Assembly: GCF_041146395.1 (NCBI RefSeq)
Contig: NC_090989.1
Span: 45,162,501-45,226,500 of the forward strand
DNA: 64,000 bases
Source of the DNA: Eulemur rufifrons
Lineage: Eukaryota > Chordata > Mammalia > Primates > Lemuridae
Direction of reading: 5' to 3'
Under the pieces are notes generated by a model. The model had not been told where the DNA came from. It made no database searches and saw only the letters and a list, made by a program, of their open reading frames with translations. Below are positions 37,597 through 48,700 of the stretch, in pieces. A program made the position numbers and the translations under genes. Within the stretch, counting starts at the first letter, position 1. Each line of letters opens with the position of its first letter.

Positions 37597-38205
37597 TCAG
37601 GGAAACCAGTTTGCTGGTGAGTACATGTGGTGCTTATTTTTCCATTCTTGGGATACTTCACTTAATAGAATGGGTTCCAACTCTCTCCAGGAGAACCAAA
37701 GAGATGCCGTATCGCCATTATTTCTAATAGCTGAGTAATATTCCATGGTATACATATACCACATTTTGCTAATCCATTTATGAATTGATGGGCATTTGGG
37801 TTGTTTCCACATCTTTGCAATTGTGAATTGTGCTGCTATAAACATTCGGGTGCAGGTGTCTTTTTTATAGAATGACTTTTGTTCTTCTGGGTAGATGCCC
37901 AATAATGGGATTGCTAGATCGAATGGTAGGTCTACTTGAATCTGTTTAAGGTATCTCCACATTGCTTTCCACAGGGGTTGCACTAGTTTACAGTCCCACC
38001 AGCAGTGTATGAGTGTTCCTGTCTCTCCGCATCCATGCCAACATGTATTGTTTTGGGACTTTTTGATAAAGGCCATTCTCACTGGAGTTAAGTGATATCT
38101 CATTGTGGTTTTGATTTGCATTTCCCTGATGATTAGAGATGTTGAACATTTTTTCACTTGTTTGTTAGCCATTTTTATATCTTCTTTTGAAAAATTTCTA
38201 TTCAT
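37597..38205 (-). pseudogene. L1 ORF2 C-terminal fragment (203 codons open)
   Basis: Uninterrupted minus-strand frame within the L1 at 37.3-38.7 kb, ending at the natural ORF2 stop after PANWFP. It covers the C-terminal domain of ORF2p with the Cys-containing segment ([18 protein letters not shown]), an [11 protein letters not shown] block, and [15 protein letters not shown]. In a complete L1 this protein supplies endonuclease and reverse transcriptase for target-primed reverse transcription. Here the endonuclease and nearly all of the polymerase domain are absent through 5' truncation and inversion, so it is non-functional. The first Met is simply the first ATG in the open stretch, not a real start. 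Confidence 0.93.
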
Positions 38206-38728
38206 ATCCTTTGCCCACTTTTTGATAGGGTTGTTTGATTTTTTCTTACTGATTTTCCTGAATAGATTCTTGTTATCAGTCCTTTATCTGATGTGTAGTA
38301 TGCAAAATTTTTTTCCCATTCTGTAGGTTGTCTGTTTACTCTAAAACCATCCTCATATAGCCATCTAATCTTTAACAAAGCAGACAAAAACATACTCTGG
38401 GGAAAAGATTCCTTATTTAATAAATGGTGCTGGGAAAACTGGATAGCCACATGTAGAAGACTAAAACAGGACACGCAGCTTTCACCTCTCACAAAAATCA
38501 AATCACGGTGGTTAACAGACTTAAACCTTAGGTCGGAAACTATTAGAATTCTAGAAGAAAATGTAGGAAAGACTCTTACAGACATTGGCCTAGGCAAAGA
38601 ATTTATGAAGAAGACGCCTAAGGCAATCACAGCAGCAACAAAAATAAATAAATGGGAACTGATCAAATTAAAAAGCTTCTGCACGGCCAAAGAAACAGTC
38701 ACAAGAGTAAACAGACATGAACTCTTTT

Positions 38729-40103
38729 ATATGTCTTCTTTTCTTTTTCTTTTCCTTTGGCAACACTATATATTAGAAATATTTTTAAAATAGTCACAGA
38801 CTATATAGTGTAGAAAGGAGAAATAAAATATGGAGAATGCTACTATATTTCTCATGTGGAAACGATAATCAACTAGATTGTTCAAAATGCCTAAGTTTGA
38901 CTGGAAGAATAAAATAAAAATACAGTTGATGTGCTTTTAAAGATTCCTTTCCAGATAAATTGCCTCTGGGTTCGGTATTTACAGTTTGGTCCAGGTATAA
39001 ATTTGAGAGGAAGAAAATTGATTTTAGTATTTTCTATGGATTAATGGTTTTTCTTGGCCTTGGACAGACTTATCTAGTTTCCACAGAAGCACAGATGTTG
39101 CAGTTTAGAAATGTGATAAAGTCTCTGTTTTTCCTCAAAAAAACCCTCTTAGTTTATTTACTAGACAATAAAATCAGATTGAAAGGCTTTTCATGAATGG
39201 TGGTCTCAGGGTGAAATGTAAACCTTTAATTTTGTGCCCTTTAGTTTATATACCTTTTGTCATTTCTTCTGAGGTATATTTGAAGATACATAGACCAAAA
39301 GGGACAATTAATAGGAGTATGAGCCTTGGACAAATTACACCTCACATGATTTAACAAGAAGTGATGCCAGCAAAATCTCTCAAATTAGGGAAGATGAAAG
39401 ACATATAGCACCATGTGCCAGGTCTGAGAAGCAGGAATGTTTGTAATCCCACATCTGTACCTAATTTCATTAAATTTTCCTGGTTATTCAAGTCTAACTC
39501 TACTTCCATGCAAAGCACAGAATTCTTGGTGTACTTTATGCTGGCTATTTGGTTAGTATCTTTTGGAAGAGGAGAGCTTAACCAGGTATTGGAGAATGTT
39601 ATTATTTTATTTGGGAAAAAGTTAAAGATATCACTTTAAGTATGATTAAAATATGTTTTTAATAAATACACTATAAAAACTATGATGACTAAAAGTGAAA
39701 TGAAGGAAGAAAGTTTCTGTTTATTTAGGCATTGGTGTAGTCTTGCTTTCCACATCAGTCCTCAGAGAGGATGTGGGAAGAAGTGGAAGTCCCATTAATC
39801 ATGCCCACAGTGAGCCTCTGGCTAGGCCCAGTTTAAATGTTGCACACACTCAGTAGATAACATCATGGCTAAATTAGTCAACTTTTAGGTGAGTTCAGAC
39901 TTTAATGACTTTCAGAATCAAAAGATTTCCAAGACTTATAAAACCATGCTATTGAGCTGAAGAAAATAAAGCCAAATGAAATGAAAATGAATCCTAACTT
40001 CCAAAAATGGAAGGTACATTCAAGCTCAGGAGAGATCTCATCTCCAATTCCAAGAATATGACTCAACTCTTAACCTACAGGTAGAGTCTGCTTAACTTTA
40101 AAA
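38729..40103. other. unassigned DNA
   Basis: No gene or repeat recognised. Confidence 0.5.
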
Positions 40104-40258
40104 AATCTCTAGAGGAGCATTGTAGAGGGGAAAAGGCATACCTCAAATCATGGTTTGGGTGTGGCAAAGTCATAACATGTAACCAAAATATTTGTACCCC
40201 CATAGTATCCTGAAATAAATAAAATAAAATAAAATAAAATAAAGTAATCTCTAGAGGA
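40104..40258 (+). mobile_element. short L1 3'-end insertion with target duplication
   Basis: AATCTCTAGAGGA at 40104-40116 is repeated at 40246-40258. Between them lies an L1 3' end ('gtggcaaagtcataacatg', 'taaccaaaatatttgtaccc', 'tcctgaaataaa') with an (AATAA)n-patterned tail at about 40214-40243. About 40 bp before the recognisable L1 part are unassigned and may be further L1 3'UTR, possibly inverted. The upstream TTT/AAAAAA is an L1 endonuclease-type site. Confidence 0.9.
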
Positions 40259-40671
40259 AAGAATTCATTTTTTTCATTTAATGAACAAAAATGACACAAT
40301 TATAAGGCTTTTCCCTTTCAAAACCTGAATTCCTTCTACTTGAGCAGAGTGCACAGACAGCTGGTTGTCCATCTTGTGTAATTCTGAGGTACAACACAAA
40401 TAAGAACATAGAGGCTCTTGACATTATTATAAATGATCTTACAAAATTGAATGGAGAAGAACATTTTTCAGTTTTTGAAATTCCCCTTTCTCCCAAGTGA
40501 TAAGTTATTTTTCTTGGAAAAATGTCAGAAACACAAGAACCAACCCATGGATCCCACCGTGCCTCCCAGAGCTAGTTAAAATCAAATAAGCAATTAAATT
40601 AAAAAGTGCTTAAAAATCTCAAAGTTCTATTTGAATGTGAGATATTACTTCAGTAGCTCTGATCTTAATGA
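40259..40671. other. unassigned DNA
   Basis: Nothing recognised. Confidence 0.5.
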
Positions 40672-40792
40672 GCAATATCATCTTAGGCCAGTCATTAAAC
40701 CTCACTGGGTCTCAGTGGCTTCATAAGAAAACAAGGAATTCTGATTAAGTGATCTTTAAGACTGCCTCTGATTCTAGCATTCAATGATTTCA
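40672..40792 (+). repeat. MIR SINE fragment
   Basis: 'taggccagtcattaaacctc', 'actgggtctcagtggcttc', 'aagtgatctttaagactgcc' and 'attctagcattcaatgattt' follow the MIR core and the long-form MIR 3' part in order. Confidence 0.7.
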
Positions 40793-41881
40793 AGTTGTTT
40801 GCTTCTCAGTTAATTTAAGTCTGTTCTTTAAGAAACACAAAAGATTATTCCAAAGGTAGATAACCCTGAAATTGTGTCTTAAAGCCATTTGAGATATTCG
40901 TTCTTTTTAATCAGTAAGTTTTTATTTCTTTTTAAAAGTAATTCCTGTTCTCTTCTAACCTGGATTCTTTAGAGTAGATCTTAGGTGTCTTGTCTACCTT
41001 TCTACTTCAAAAAAGGGCCAAACTTTTCTGGTGAAGTTCTAATTATACACCCAATATAATCAGAAGGATCTGGAAGAATATATTGCCCACGTTGTCCAGA
41101 ATTTTGACATTCTAGGCTGGTTTGGGAGATTGATTTTTGCTAAGTATTTTCCAACATCTCATTGCTCTTAGTTGAACCCTGAAGGCTTTTCTTGGCAACT
41201 GATTTCAGCCCACACTGAGTCTGGGAAGGCCCCTGAATGTGGGCAGAAGCAGTGTCCTGGTAGGGTCCTTTACTTTAGGTTATCTCTGATTTTTCTCTCA
41301 AGGCTCTGCTTAGGCAAAAAGAGACCATCTCCTGCTGCTTGACTGACACCCAAGCAGGGTTTTACAAGACAGAGATTGCTGGTGCATAGGGTTTAACACC
41401 AACCTCACAAAGGTTGCCAGGGAATGTGGTTTTGGGACTGAGGTTATAATACATCCACATCATCCTTGTCTTCTTGGAGTCACTTCTGCTCTCTAGAGTA
41501 TGAAAAGATTTGGCTAACAAAATTAAGCAAATTAATGACAATATTTTTCCTTGGTTGAGAGTCATTAATGTTTCTCAAGATTTGCAGGTAGATGCTTTAA
41601 AAGTTCTTCAAAGATCTAAATGGTGCCAAAGTTTATCTTCTGCTATCTTTGTGCTTCTCTCTCATGAGGCCAGAAGTGGTTTTTGTAAGGATGAAAGCAA
41701 ATATATAGAAAGATGAACAAAATTTACTTAGTATATTTGCTTATATAGAAGCATGGTATGGCATTAATGCACTTAGCTTATGTTACTGGCTAAATATTAT
41801 AACAGGAACTATATGTTATCATGAAGGAGAAAATGACCTCAGAACCCTTTACTGGCATGAAAAGTGTGTGATGTTTGGTTG
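40793..41881. other. unassigned DNA
   Basis: No gene or repeat recognised. Opposing frames of 67-68 codons at 41362-41716 are featureless. Confidence 0.5.
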
Positions 41882-42443
41882 TGTTAGTCTAGGATTCTCC
41901 AGAGAAACAGAACCAATAAGATTGTATACACAAACACACACACATACATATATATGAATGGATATAGATACATATATATGTATAGATATAGATATAGATC
42001 GATATGTTATAAGGTGTTGGCTCATGTGATTATAGGGTCTGAGAAATCCAACAATCTGTTGCCTACAATCTGGAGACCCAGGAAAGACAATGGTGTGATT
42101 GGAAGGCCTGAGAAGTGGGGAGTCAATAGTACAGATTCCAGTCTAAATCTTGAGGCCTGAGAACAGGAGCACTGAGGGCAGGAGAAGATTGATGTCCTAG
42201 CTCAAGCAGTCAAGCAGAGAGTCAGCAAATCTTCCCTTCCTCCACCTTTTTGTTCTATTCAGGAGCTCAACAGATTAGATGAGGACACCCACCACACTGG
42301 GGAGGGCCATCTGCTTTACTCAGTCTATGATTGATTCAAATGGTTCAGAAAAATTCTCACGGACCCACCCAGAAATAATGTTTAATCAGATATCTGGAGT
42401 CCCAAGATCCAGTCAGGATGATACATTAATTTAACTATCACAC
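41882..42443 (-). mobile_element. solo MLT2-type LTR (ERVL), antisense
   Basis: Starts TGTTAGTCTAGGATTCTCCA and passes 'agagaaacagaaccaataag', 'gtcctagctcaagcagtcaa', 'ctttttgttctattcagg', 'atctgctttactcagtctat' and 'cccagaaataatgtttaatc', ending near CTATCACACA. This is the reverse complement of the MLT2 group LTR, about 560 bp, with no internal ERVL sequence beside it. A CA/TA/GATA simple repeat (about 41928-42005) has expanded within it. A similar LTR in the opposite orientation lies at 59.0 kb. Confidence 0.9.
41928..42005 (+). repeat. compound microsatellite (CA/TA/GATA) inside the LTR
   Basis: ACACACACAC, then 'catacatatatatg' and 'tatagatatagatatagatc'. It occupies the position of the LTR's AT-rich polyadenylation area. 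Confidence 0.85.
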
Positions 42444-42739
42444 AGGTAAAATGATTTTATATTTCATCAGGAGGAATCTTATCACTAGCAAATGATAGTA
42501 TCTACAGGGTGAGAGAAGAGGAGTGGAGCTCTCTGGGTTCTCTGTCACAATTAAGTTGGTTTACATCCTACCAGTGACCAGAGACATGACTATGGTTAAA
42601 TGATCAGCTTCCTAGGCAAGGCTTCTAGCTCATTGTCACCTGGGCCAATGGTGGGTGGGACAATGCCTGTTTGTCCTCTGTTTACTCAGTGCTGGCTGCA
42701 ATATAAAGTAGTTTAAACATTGGAAAAAAATTCCCAAAT
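42444..42739. other. unassigned DNA
   Basis: Nothing recognised. Confidence 0.5.
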
Positions 42740-43205
42740 ATATATAAGTGATCCAAAATTTTATTTTTAAGTTTTATAAATATACGCACTCACAGAAAAT
42801 TGGAAATTAGAACAGGAAAAGAATTATACATATTCCTACCACCTGTTGACAACCAGTATTAACAGTTTGTGTATTTGCAGCCAGTCTTTTTTTGTATACA
42901 TTTCTAATCAAGATTATGATCATATTGTATATAAAATTTTATATTTGCCTTTTCTCATTTGACATCATAATTTAAGGATTTTTCCATGCTGTATAACCTC
43001 ATCATAGCCATAATTGAAATTTTAAATAATGGCTACCTAATGGCATATAATATAGATATGTGTAGATTAGTAAACATTTATTTTTTGATATTTTACTTCT
43101 TAACACATTCTTACTGTTACAAATTACACATCTTTGTAGTATAAATATATTTCCTAAAAATGTTTTCTTTTTTTCTTTTAGGAGATATATTCTTGAAGTA
43201 TTATT
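42740..43205 (-). mobile_element. possible degraded LINE fragment (antisense)
   Basis: 'ttaaggatttttccatgct', 'aataatggctacctaatgg', 'agtaaacatttattttttga' and 'ttacaaattacacatctttg' track an antisense old-LINE segment that normally reads 'atggctgcatagtattcc...ataatgctgc...catctttgt'. Strongly decayed; class uncertain. Confidence 0.4.
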
Positions 43206-44089
43206 GAGCAATAAAACCAAAAAGAACCTCAGAAATCATTTCAAGTAAGCTACTCACTTTATAAATGAAACATATTAGTGCCAGGGGTGCTAGGAAAGAA
43301 TTTTAAAATCGTATTTTTCTTTCATGTCTTTCAGTTTCTCTTTTGATATGATTGCATCTGTGCATTAAAAATAGTAGAGATAGAGAGCTGAGTACTCCCT
43401 GAAGTCACAAAGAACACTCCCAGATGACTATCTTTGGCTACCCATGCACCATGACAACCACAGAGAAGACTGCTGATGGATCTAGCATGTTCTAAGCCAC
43501 TTTGGGTGTCAGCATTCCCATTCGCTAGGCCTTGAGATTTAAACTTGGCATGCTCCTCCCTCAGATATTTTTCACCTCACAGCCTCTTGGAACAAAGGTA
43601 CTGCCTACTGAATCACAAAACAGGAACAAGGACCAAATGTCATTCCAAATTCAAAGACAGAGTTTTATGGGCAAATTGGGAATATTGCTCTGGTGTTATT
43701 TGGCCAGCAGTACTAATTTTTGAAAGTCTAGGTAAGATTCTTTTTGTTTTTGTTGGTTTTTTTTCTATTTTAAAGGCACCAATTTTGTTCTGCCTTTAGC
43801 TTTCATTATCTTCCTGATTATAATGAAGAGCCTCCAAAATGAGAACTGTGGCTCATACTGGGAACTCTTGTCTATCCATCGCCCCTCCCTTCTTTGCTTT
43901 CTTGTTTGTCAATGTCCCTTGATTGTTCCTCCTTTATGAACATTTGTCCTTCCTCTCTGAAGCATTCTTCTGGCAGCAGCAACTATTGATTCTCAGGTGG
44001 AAAATTGCTGCTTCACTTTTTTCTCTGTTTTTTTGAGGGATAACATAGGAAGGAAATAAAAGGGAGATGGGAAAAATTCTTCATTTAAA
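43206..44089. other. unassigned DNA
   Basis: No gene or repeat recognised. Confidence 0.5.
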
Positions 44090-44245
44090 TTGGAGCCAGA
44101 TGGCTTGTATTTGAATCTGGGCAAGTTACTTAACTTATTTGTGCCTCAGTTTCCTTATCTGTAATACAGTACTAATATTATAACTTCCCTCATTGAACTG
44201 AGGATTAAATAATACAAGTAAATCATAATACAGCACAAGAAAATC
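44090..44245 (+). repeat. MIR SINE
   Basis: 'tttgaatctgggcaagttac', 'ttaacttatttgtgcctcag', 'tttccttatctgtaatacag' and 'gaggattaaataatacaag' give the MIR core and 3' part in order; well preserved. Confidence 0.88.
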
Positions 44246-44429
44246 ATATATGTTTGTTGTTATTTATTCCATTAATAAGAAATCAATTAGGCTATAGACT
44301 ACAATTTTAAAGTGTAGGTATATTTTGAAAGTTTGAAGGTGGTCAGTCCTTCCTACTTAGGGTTTAGTTGAATTATTTTAAACAATGTATTTAAATATTT
44401 TGAACACTTTCGTATACCCATTATGGAAC

Positions 44430-44605
44430 TAAGGACCTTCCTTGTAGTATCCCATCCAGTCCCCAAAACAACTTTACTATGTGGACCAATTATCCTTAGT
44501 GCATGGATGAGGAAAATGAGTTTTACAGAGGTTATATACCTTACCCAAGGCCACTCACATTGCTAGAATGGGATTTCTAACCAGAGTTCAGGCTATTCTT
44601 TTTCT
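44430..44605 (-). repeat. MIR SINE (antisense)
   Basis: 'aattatccttagtgcatgga', 'tgaggaaaatgagttttaca', 'gaggttatataccttaccca' and 'gggatttctaaccagagttc' are the reverse complement of the MIR core, about 200 bp from the sense MIR. Confidence 0.8.
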
Positions 44606-45580
44606 CAAATATCTTATCATAGTTTTATCAGATTTTTTTTTAACTGGAACATGGAAAGGAAGATAGAATTAAAAGTCAGAAATCCTGGAAAATGAAATTA
44701 TGAACACTGAATTTCTAATAATTGAGAGAGGAATGCTTTGAATTCCAAGAGCAAACTGCCCATTTTGCAGTTGGGACAAAGATTATAAGGTTGCCTACAT
44801 CTTTTCCATGGTAAGTCTCCATAGAGTGATGAGCTGGGATCATGTTTAGTGTCTCTGGGCAATTCAAAAGGACAAGTAATATTAAATGACAAGGAATGAT
44901 AATTTAGCTGAAAATTTAAAAAAAATTTAACTTTAGACAGAGGCATTATACAAATATATATTTTAATTTTCCTAATATTCCTCAAATATGTTTTTAATCT
45001 TTAAGAATGCTAGCATTTCCCCCTAAGTTAAATTGAACAATTTCTGCTTTTATGAAGATTCTATTTTCATACCTTTGATCTGAGATTCTTCTATCATGTC
45101 CTCAAGAAATTGACAATCTAAGTTATGTTCTCTAGAAACTGAAGATAGTACTTTCTCATATTGCTTTTCTTTCCTTGTTATGGACAAAACTTGCAAAATT
45201 TGTATGTTTCCCTTTTGTTTCTTTTTCCCACTGTTGTTCTTCTCCTTGACCTCTGCATGTCTCTCCCTTCTCCTAAATAATGGGCATAGGGAAGTATAGG
45301 ATGACTGCTTGCCGGAACTTAGTGGTCTTTGAGTCAAAATATTTCTCAACTCATAGTCTTTACTGCTGAATGAAATGAGCTGAGGGAAATTTTTAAAATG
45401 ATCCAAGGAGTTTCCATGGCTACAGAGTCTGCATGCCCAATTTCAAAGTAAAATTAATTCATGTTAAACTGACATAATGTCCAGGGTTTAAGGATTTTTT
45501 TCCCTAGGTCATTGGCTCTAAACTTAAATTCCCAAGACTTCCTCTGAAAAATAAGGACTATGTGTTATTAACAGTATGTC
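44606..45580. other. unassigned DNA with one 118-codon frame
   Basis: No repeat recognised. A minus-strand frame (45050-45406) encodes a Lys/Glu/Ser-rich sequence without a recognisable domain; see the rejected list. Confidence 0.5.
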
Positions 45581-45610
45581 AAAAAAAACAAACAAACAAA
45601 AAAAAAAAAC
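45581..45610 (+). repeat. A-rich (CAAA)n simple repeat
   Basis: AAAAAAAACAAACAAACAAA followed by ten more A or C. No SINE body on either side was recognised. Confidence 0.9.
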
Positions 45611-45949
45611 CCAGAAATCATAGATTTAACAAAAGATAACTACAAGTTCAAATTTCTTCATTTTTTGTCAAGTTATCAACACAACAGTTGTGTTAGCATA
45701 GTTTCCAATCAGTAGCTCTGATTAGAAGTTTTGTTTTTATATGCCAAAGGCGCAAAAATAATTATTAATAATACATGAAGTTTGTTTGGTGGCCACTCTC
45801 ATAGCTTCAACTACCATCTACGCTTTCATGACCACAAACACTGTATTTTTGACATCAATCTCTGTCAGCTTCAAAATCAAATATCCATCTAGCTGACAAA
45901 TCTAATCAATTGTCAGATGTCTTATTGCTGCTTCAAACTGAACTCATTT
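45611..45949. other. unassigned DNA
   Basis: Nothing recognised. Confidence 0.5.
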
Positions 45950-46620
45950 TTCTCCTCATGCTTCCCTCATCCTTCCTCTGACTTCTCTATTCTCATTAAC
46001 CCATCACCCTCTTCTCATTTCCCAAGAAAGGCATTATCGAATCACCCTTAGTTTTATCATCTCCCTCCTTCTCTGAATGCAGCCATTTAATTTTGTCACT
46101 TCCTATTATTTCAGAAATATCTTTCATTTATGTCTCTTCCACTCCACGTTCATGGCCATACCCTTGGTCTAATTCTCAACTCATCCTTGGTGGCATCATA
46201 AGTATGTCCTAAATTGTCTTCTTGACTCTTTCCACTTCCCTGTAAAGTATGCTCAGCCCATGGCCACAACAGATCTGATCATGATATTTCTAGTTTTAAA
46301 ATCTGTCCCATATTACCAGAGAATAAGTCCAAAGTCCTTAGCAAGCATACCAGGCCTTCTAATACATGGCCTCAGTATAACAAATGGCTTCATTTCCTGC
46401 TATTTCTGATCCATACCACGTATTCCACACTCACTGAAAGATCTGTACCCACTCTCATGTCTGTGTCAGTTTCCTTACCTGGCACTGTTCCCTCTACATC
46501 ATCTGTCTTATTAACTTGTACTTATATTTTTTAAGACCCAGCTCATTGTCACCTATATTTAGTTTTTCCTTCAGGCATAATTCATTATTTCTTTTCACTA
46601 TACTCCCCCTGCACCATTTT
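45950..46620 (+). mobile_element. L2 LINE fragment (3' part)
   Basis: Long pyrimidine-rich L2 3' region with landmarks in order: 'acaacagatctgatcatgat', 'aataagtccaaagtccttag', 'cataccaggccttctaatac', 'cctggcactgttccctctac' and 'aagacccagctcattgtcac'. Coding capacity is lost. Confidence 0.8.
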
Positions 46621-46684
46621 ACTCATGTATTGATCCATCTAATAATCATCCATTTGTTGGTATGTCTACCCATTCATTTGTCCA

Positions 46685-46898
46685 CGTGCTCATTCATCCA
46701 AATATTTATTGAATGTCTACTATGTATTCTGGTAACTGATGATACAGCAGAGAATAACACAAAGTTCTTACCCTCATGATTTTTATACATTCTAGTATGA
46801 AATAAATAATAAACAAATAGGTAAATGTTGAAATAAACTGATTTCAAGTAGTGATAAGCACCATGAGTAAAAAGAAAGCAGTTTAAGAAGATAGAAGA
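46685..46898 (+). repeat. old dispersed repeat (as at 31.3 kb), left part
   Basis: 'aatatttattgaatgtctac', 'gatacagcagagaataacac' and 'aataataaacaaataggtaa' match the start of the 31.3-kb repeat. It is interrupted by the MLT1 LTR and resumes at 47280. Confidence 0.6.
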
Positions 46899-47279
46899 TG
46901 ACAGAGGTACTACTGTAACAAAGTAACATAGATTGTAATGTATAAAGAAAAGAAATTTATTTCTCACACTTCTGGAGGCTGGGAAATCCAAGATCAAGTT
47001 GCTGGCAGGTTTGGGTGTCTGGTGAGGGCTGCTCTCTGCTTCCAAGAAGGCACTTTGCTGATGCATCCTCTGAGAGGGAAGAAATGCTGTGTCTGCACAT
47101 GGCAGAAGGTGGAAGTGCAAGCTAGCAGAAAGCTGTGTGAAGCCTCCTTTACAAGGGCCTTAATCCCATTCCCAAGAGAGGAGCCTTCATGATCTTATCA
47201 CCTCTTAAAGGCCTTACCTCTTAGTACTATCACACTGACAGCACCTGAATTTTGGAGGGAACACATGCAGACCATCACA
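46899..47279 (-). mobile_element. MLT1-type LTR (ERVL-MaLR), antisense
   Basis: 'gaaatttatttctcacactt', 'ctggaggctgggaaatccaa', 'ggtttgggtgtctggtgagg', 'gcacatggcagaaggtgg' and a terminal 'accatcaca' are the reverse complement of MLT1. About 380 bp, complete or nearly so, with no internal sequence beside it. It sits inside an older dispersed repeat, which continues on both sides. Confidence 0.92.
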
Positions 47280-47540
47280 GGGAGGGTGGCTACATTAAAT
47301 CAAGAGGTCAGGGACTGTCTTTTCAAGGTGTCGATAATTGAGTAGAGATGTGAATTAAGTGCAATGGCCATGCCGGTAAATTCAAATGGATTGGATGTAG
47401 ACTGTGAGAGAAAGAGGAATCAAGGGTAAAATCTAGGCTGGGGACATGGGCAGTTGGACGAATGGTGGCACCATTTCCTGGGATGAAGCAGATTAGAAGG
47501 GCATACGATTAAGAGAGGATAGTAGTTTCTTGTATACTTC
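47280..47540 (+). repeat. old dispersed repeat, right part
   Basis: 'ttggatgtagactgtgagag', 'aaagaggaatcaagggtaaa' and 'atggtggcaccatttcctgg' match the later part of the same unnamed repeat, after the LTR. It is the counterpart of 46685-46898. Confidence 0.55.
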
Positions 47541-48139
47541 TTTATTTACAGATTTAGATCTTTCATTGGTTTGGGAGCTCCTTGAGGACTGGTGACATGT
47601 TATCTTTATTTTTGGACTGAATAAAATAGGCAAAATATTTAAAAACAGGGAGGGCAGGACTATGGATGGAGAGAAGGCTCATTAAAAGGCCATTGGGTGG
47701 CAAAAATGTTAGGAACAGCTTTACTACATTATATACAGAATCATTTCTAGCTCTAAAATTGTGGGTATCTAAGTCTTAAAATTTTAAGATGGGCAATTAC
47801 CCATCTTAAGTATTTGAAAATCAAATACTTATTGCTAACAGGTATTCGGAATGATATTCCCCATATACAAAAAAAATTACCTTGTTCTCTAGAAACTTTC
47901 AACTTAAAATAGCATCATCCATATGAATCAGAAGAGTAAATCAGAATAAAAAACAATAAAATAGCACAAACCCCCTACACCCATGTAAATATAGCTATTA
48001 ATGGAGATGTCCTGAAGCAATTATTAAAGCCCAATGCTATGTTTTTCATGATCGTTTTTATTATTTACATGATCTCTCTCTTTTCTAAACATCACCACAC
48101 AGGTCATTTATCACAATCTAAGGAGGCAGCACAGGACCA
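47541..48139. other. unassigned DNA
   Basis: Nothing recognised. A local palindrome-like 'aagatgggcaattacccatctt' region lies near 47788-47809. Confidence 0.5.
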
Positions 48140-48295
48140 TAGGAAGAACAGAGGGAATGAGAACATAGGGCCTAGCCCCATTTCTGCCTCTTATTATATT
48201 GGGAAACCAATTTTAGCTCTCCAAATTTCATCAATGCTCATTGACTGTGAAATGGGGGTAATCATATAGGTCCTGCCCATCTCAAAGATTAATGG
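48140..48295 (+). repeat. MIR SINE (degraded)
   Basis: 'cccatttctgcctcttatta' corresponds to the MIR 'ccggctctgccacttacta' segment, followed by a decayed core and 'gtgaaatgggggtaatcata' with 'cccatctcaaagatta'. Confidence 0.7.
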
Positions 48296-48584
48296 TGGCC
48301 CTTAACCAAGTGGCTTTATGGACTTAAAAGTTTTTCATAAACTTTTATTCAAAGATAAGATTAAACCTTTTGTTTATAAAATATTTGCCTTTTCCAAGCA
48401 CTATAAGGACTTTGAAGATCAATAAAACACAATTACTATTCCCTAAAAGCTTAGGCTATAGTAGGAGAGATATGACCATACCCAAGGAACTCTAAATCAA
48501 GGCATAAGAGAGATGCACATCAAGATGAAGGAAGTGTTACTATTAACGTTGTTCTGCATTGTAATGATTGGTGTACTCATTTAT

Positions 48585-48700
48585 TTCCCAAAGAGGCAAT
48601 AAATTCCTGAATGGTAGAGACCATGTCTTGTATAATATTCTTATATTCCCACTATTAGCAGAAGTTGGGAGCTCAATACAGATTAGTTATATAAACGAAC
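48585..48700 (+). mobile_element. L2 LINE 3' end fragment
   Basis: 'cctgaatggtagagaccatg', 'tcttgtataatattcttata' and 'gggagctcaatacagattag' follow the L2 3' end ('gggcagggaccatgtctt...agtgcctggcacatagtag'). Confidence 0.6.

Larger units (their letters stand above)
37272..38728 (-). mobile_element. young lemur-type L1, 5'-truncated and 5'-inverted, with 17-bp target duplication
   Basis: CAGACATGAACTCTTTT is present at 37272-37288 and 38712-38728, perfectly duplicated. Inside, 37289-38342 is antisense L1 (tail, 3'UTR, ORF2 C-terminus). From 38343 to 38711 the sequence flips and reads sense ORF2 ('atggtgctgggaaaactgg', then 'ggccaaagaaacagtcac'). Both segments carry the L1 text AGAGTAAACAG at their break: the antisense part ends with its complement near 38342, and the sense part ends with it at the target. 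So they are adjacent pieces of one L1 RNA with an overlap of about ten bases, as twin priming predicts. L1 and target share CAGACA at that edge. The intact duplication and long open frame mark this as the youngest L1 here. Confidence 0.95.

Noticed and set aside
45050..45406. 118-codon minus-strand open frame, Lys/Glu/Ser-rich, outside recognised repeats
   Set aside because: No recognisable domain or splice context. A frame of this length is expected by chance a few times in 64 kb of AT-rich DNA. A cross-species test for coding constraint would settle it.
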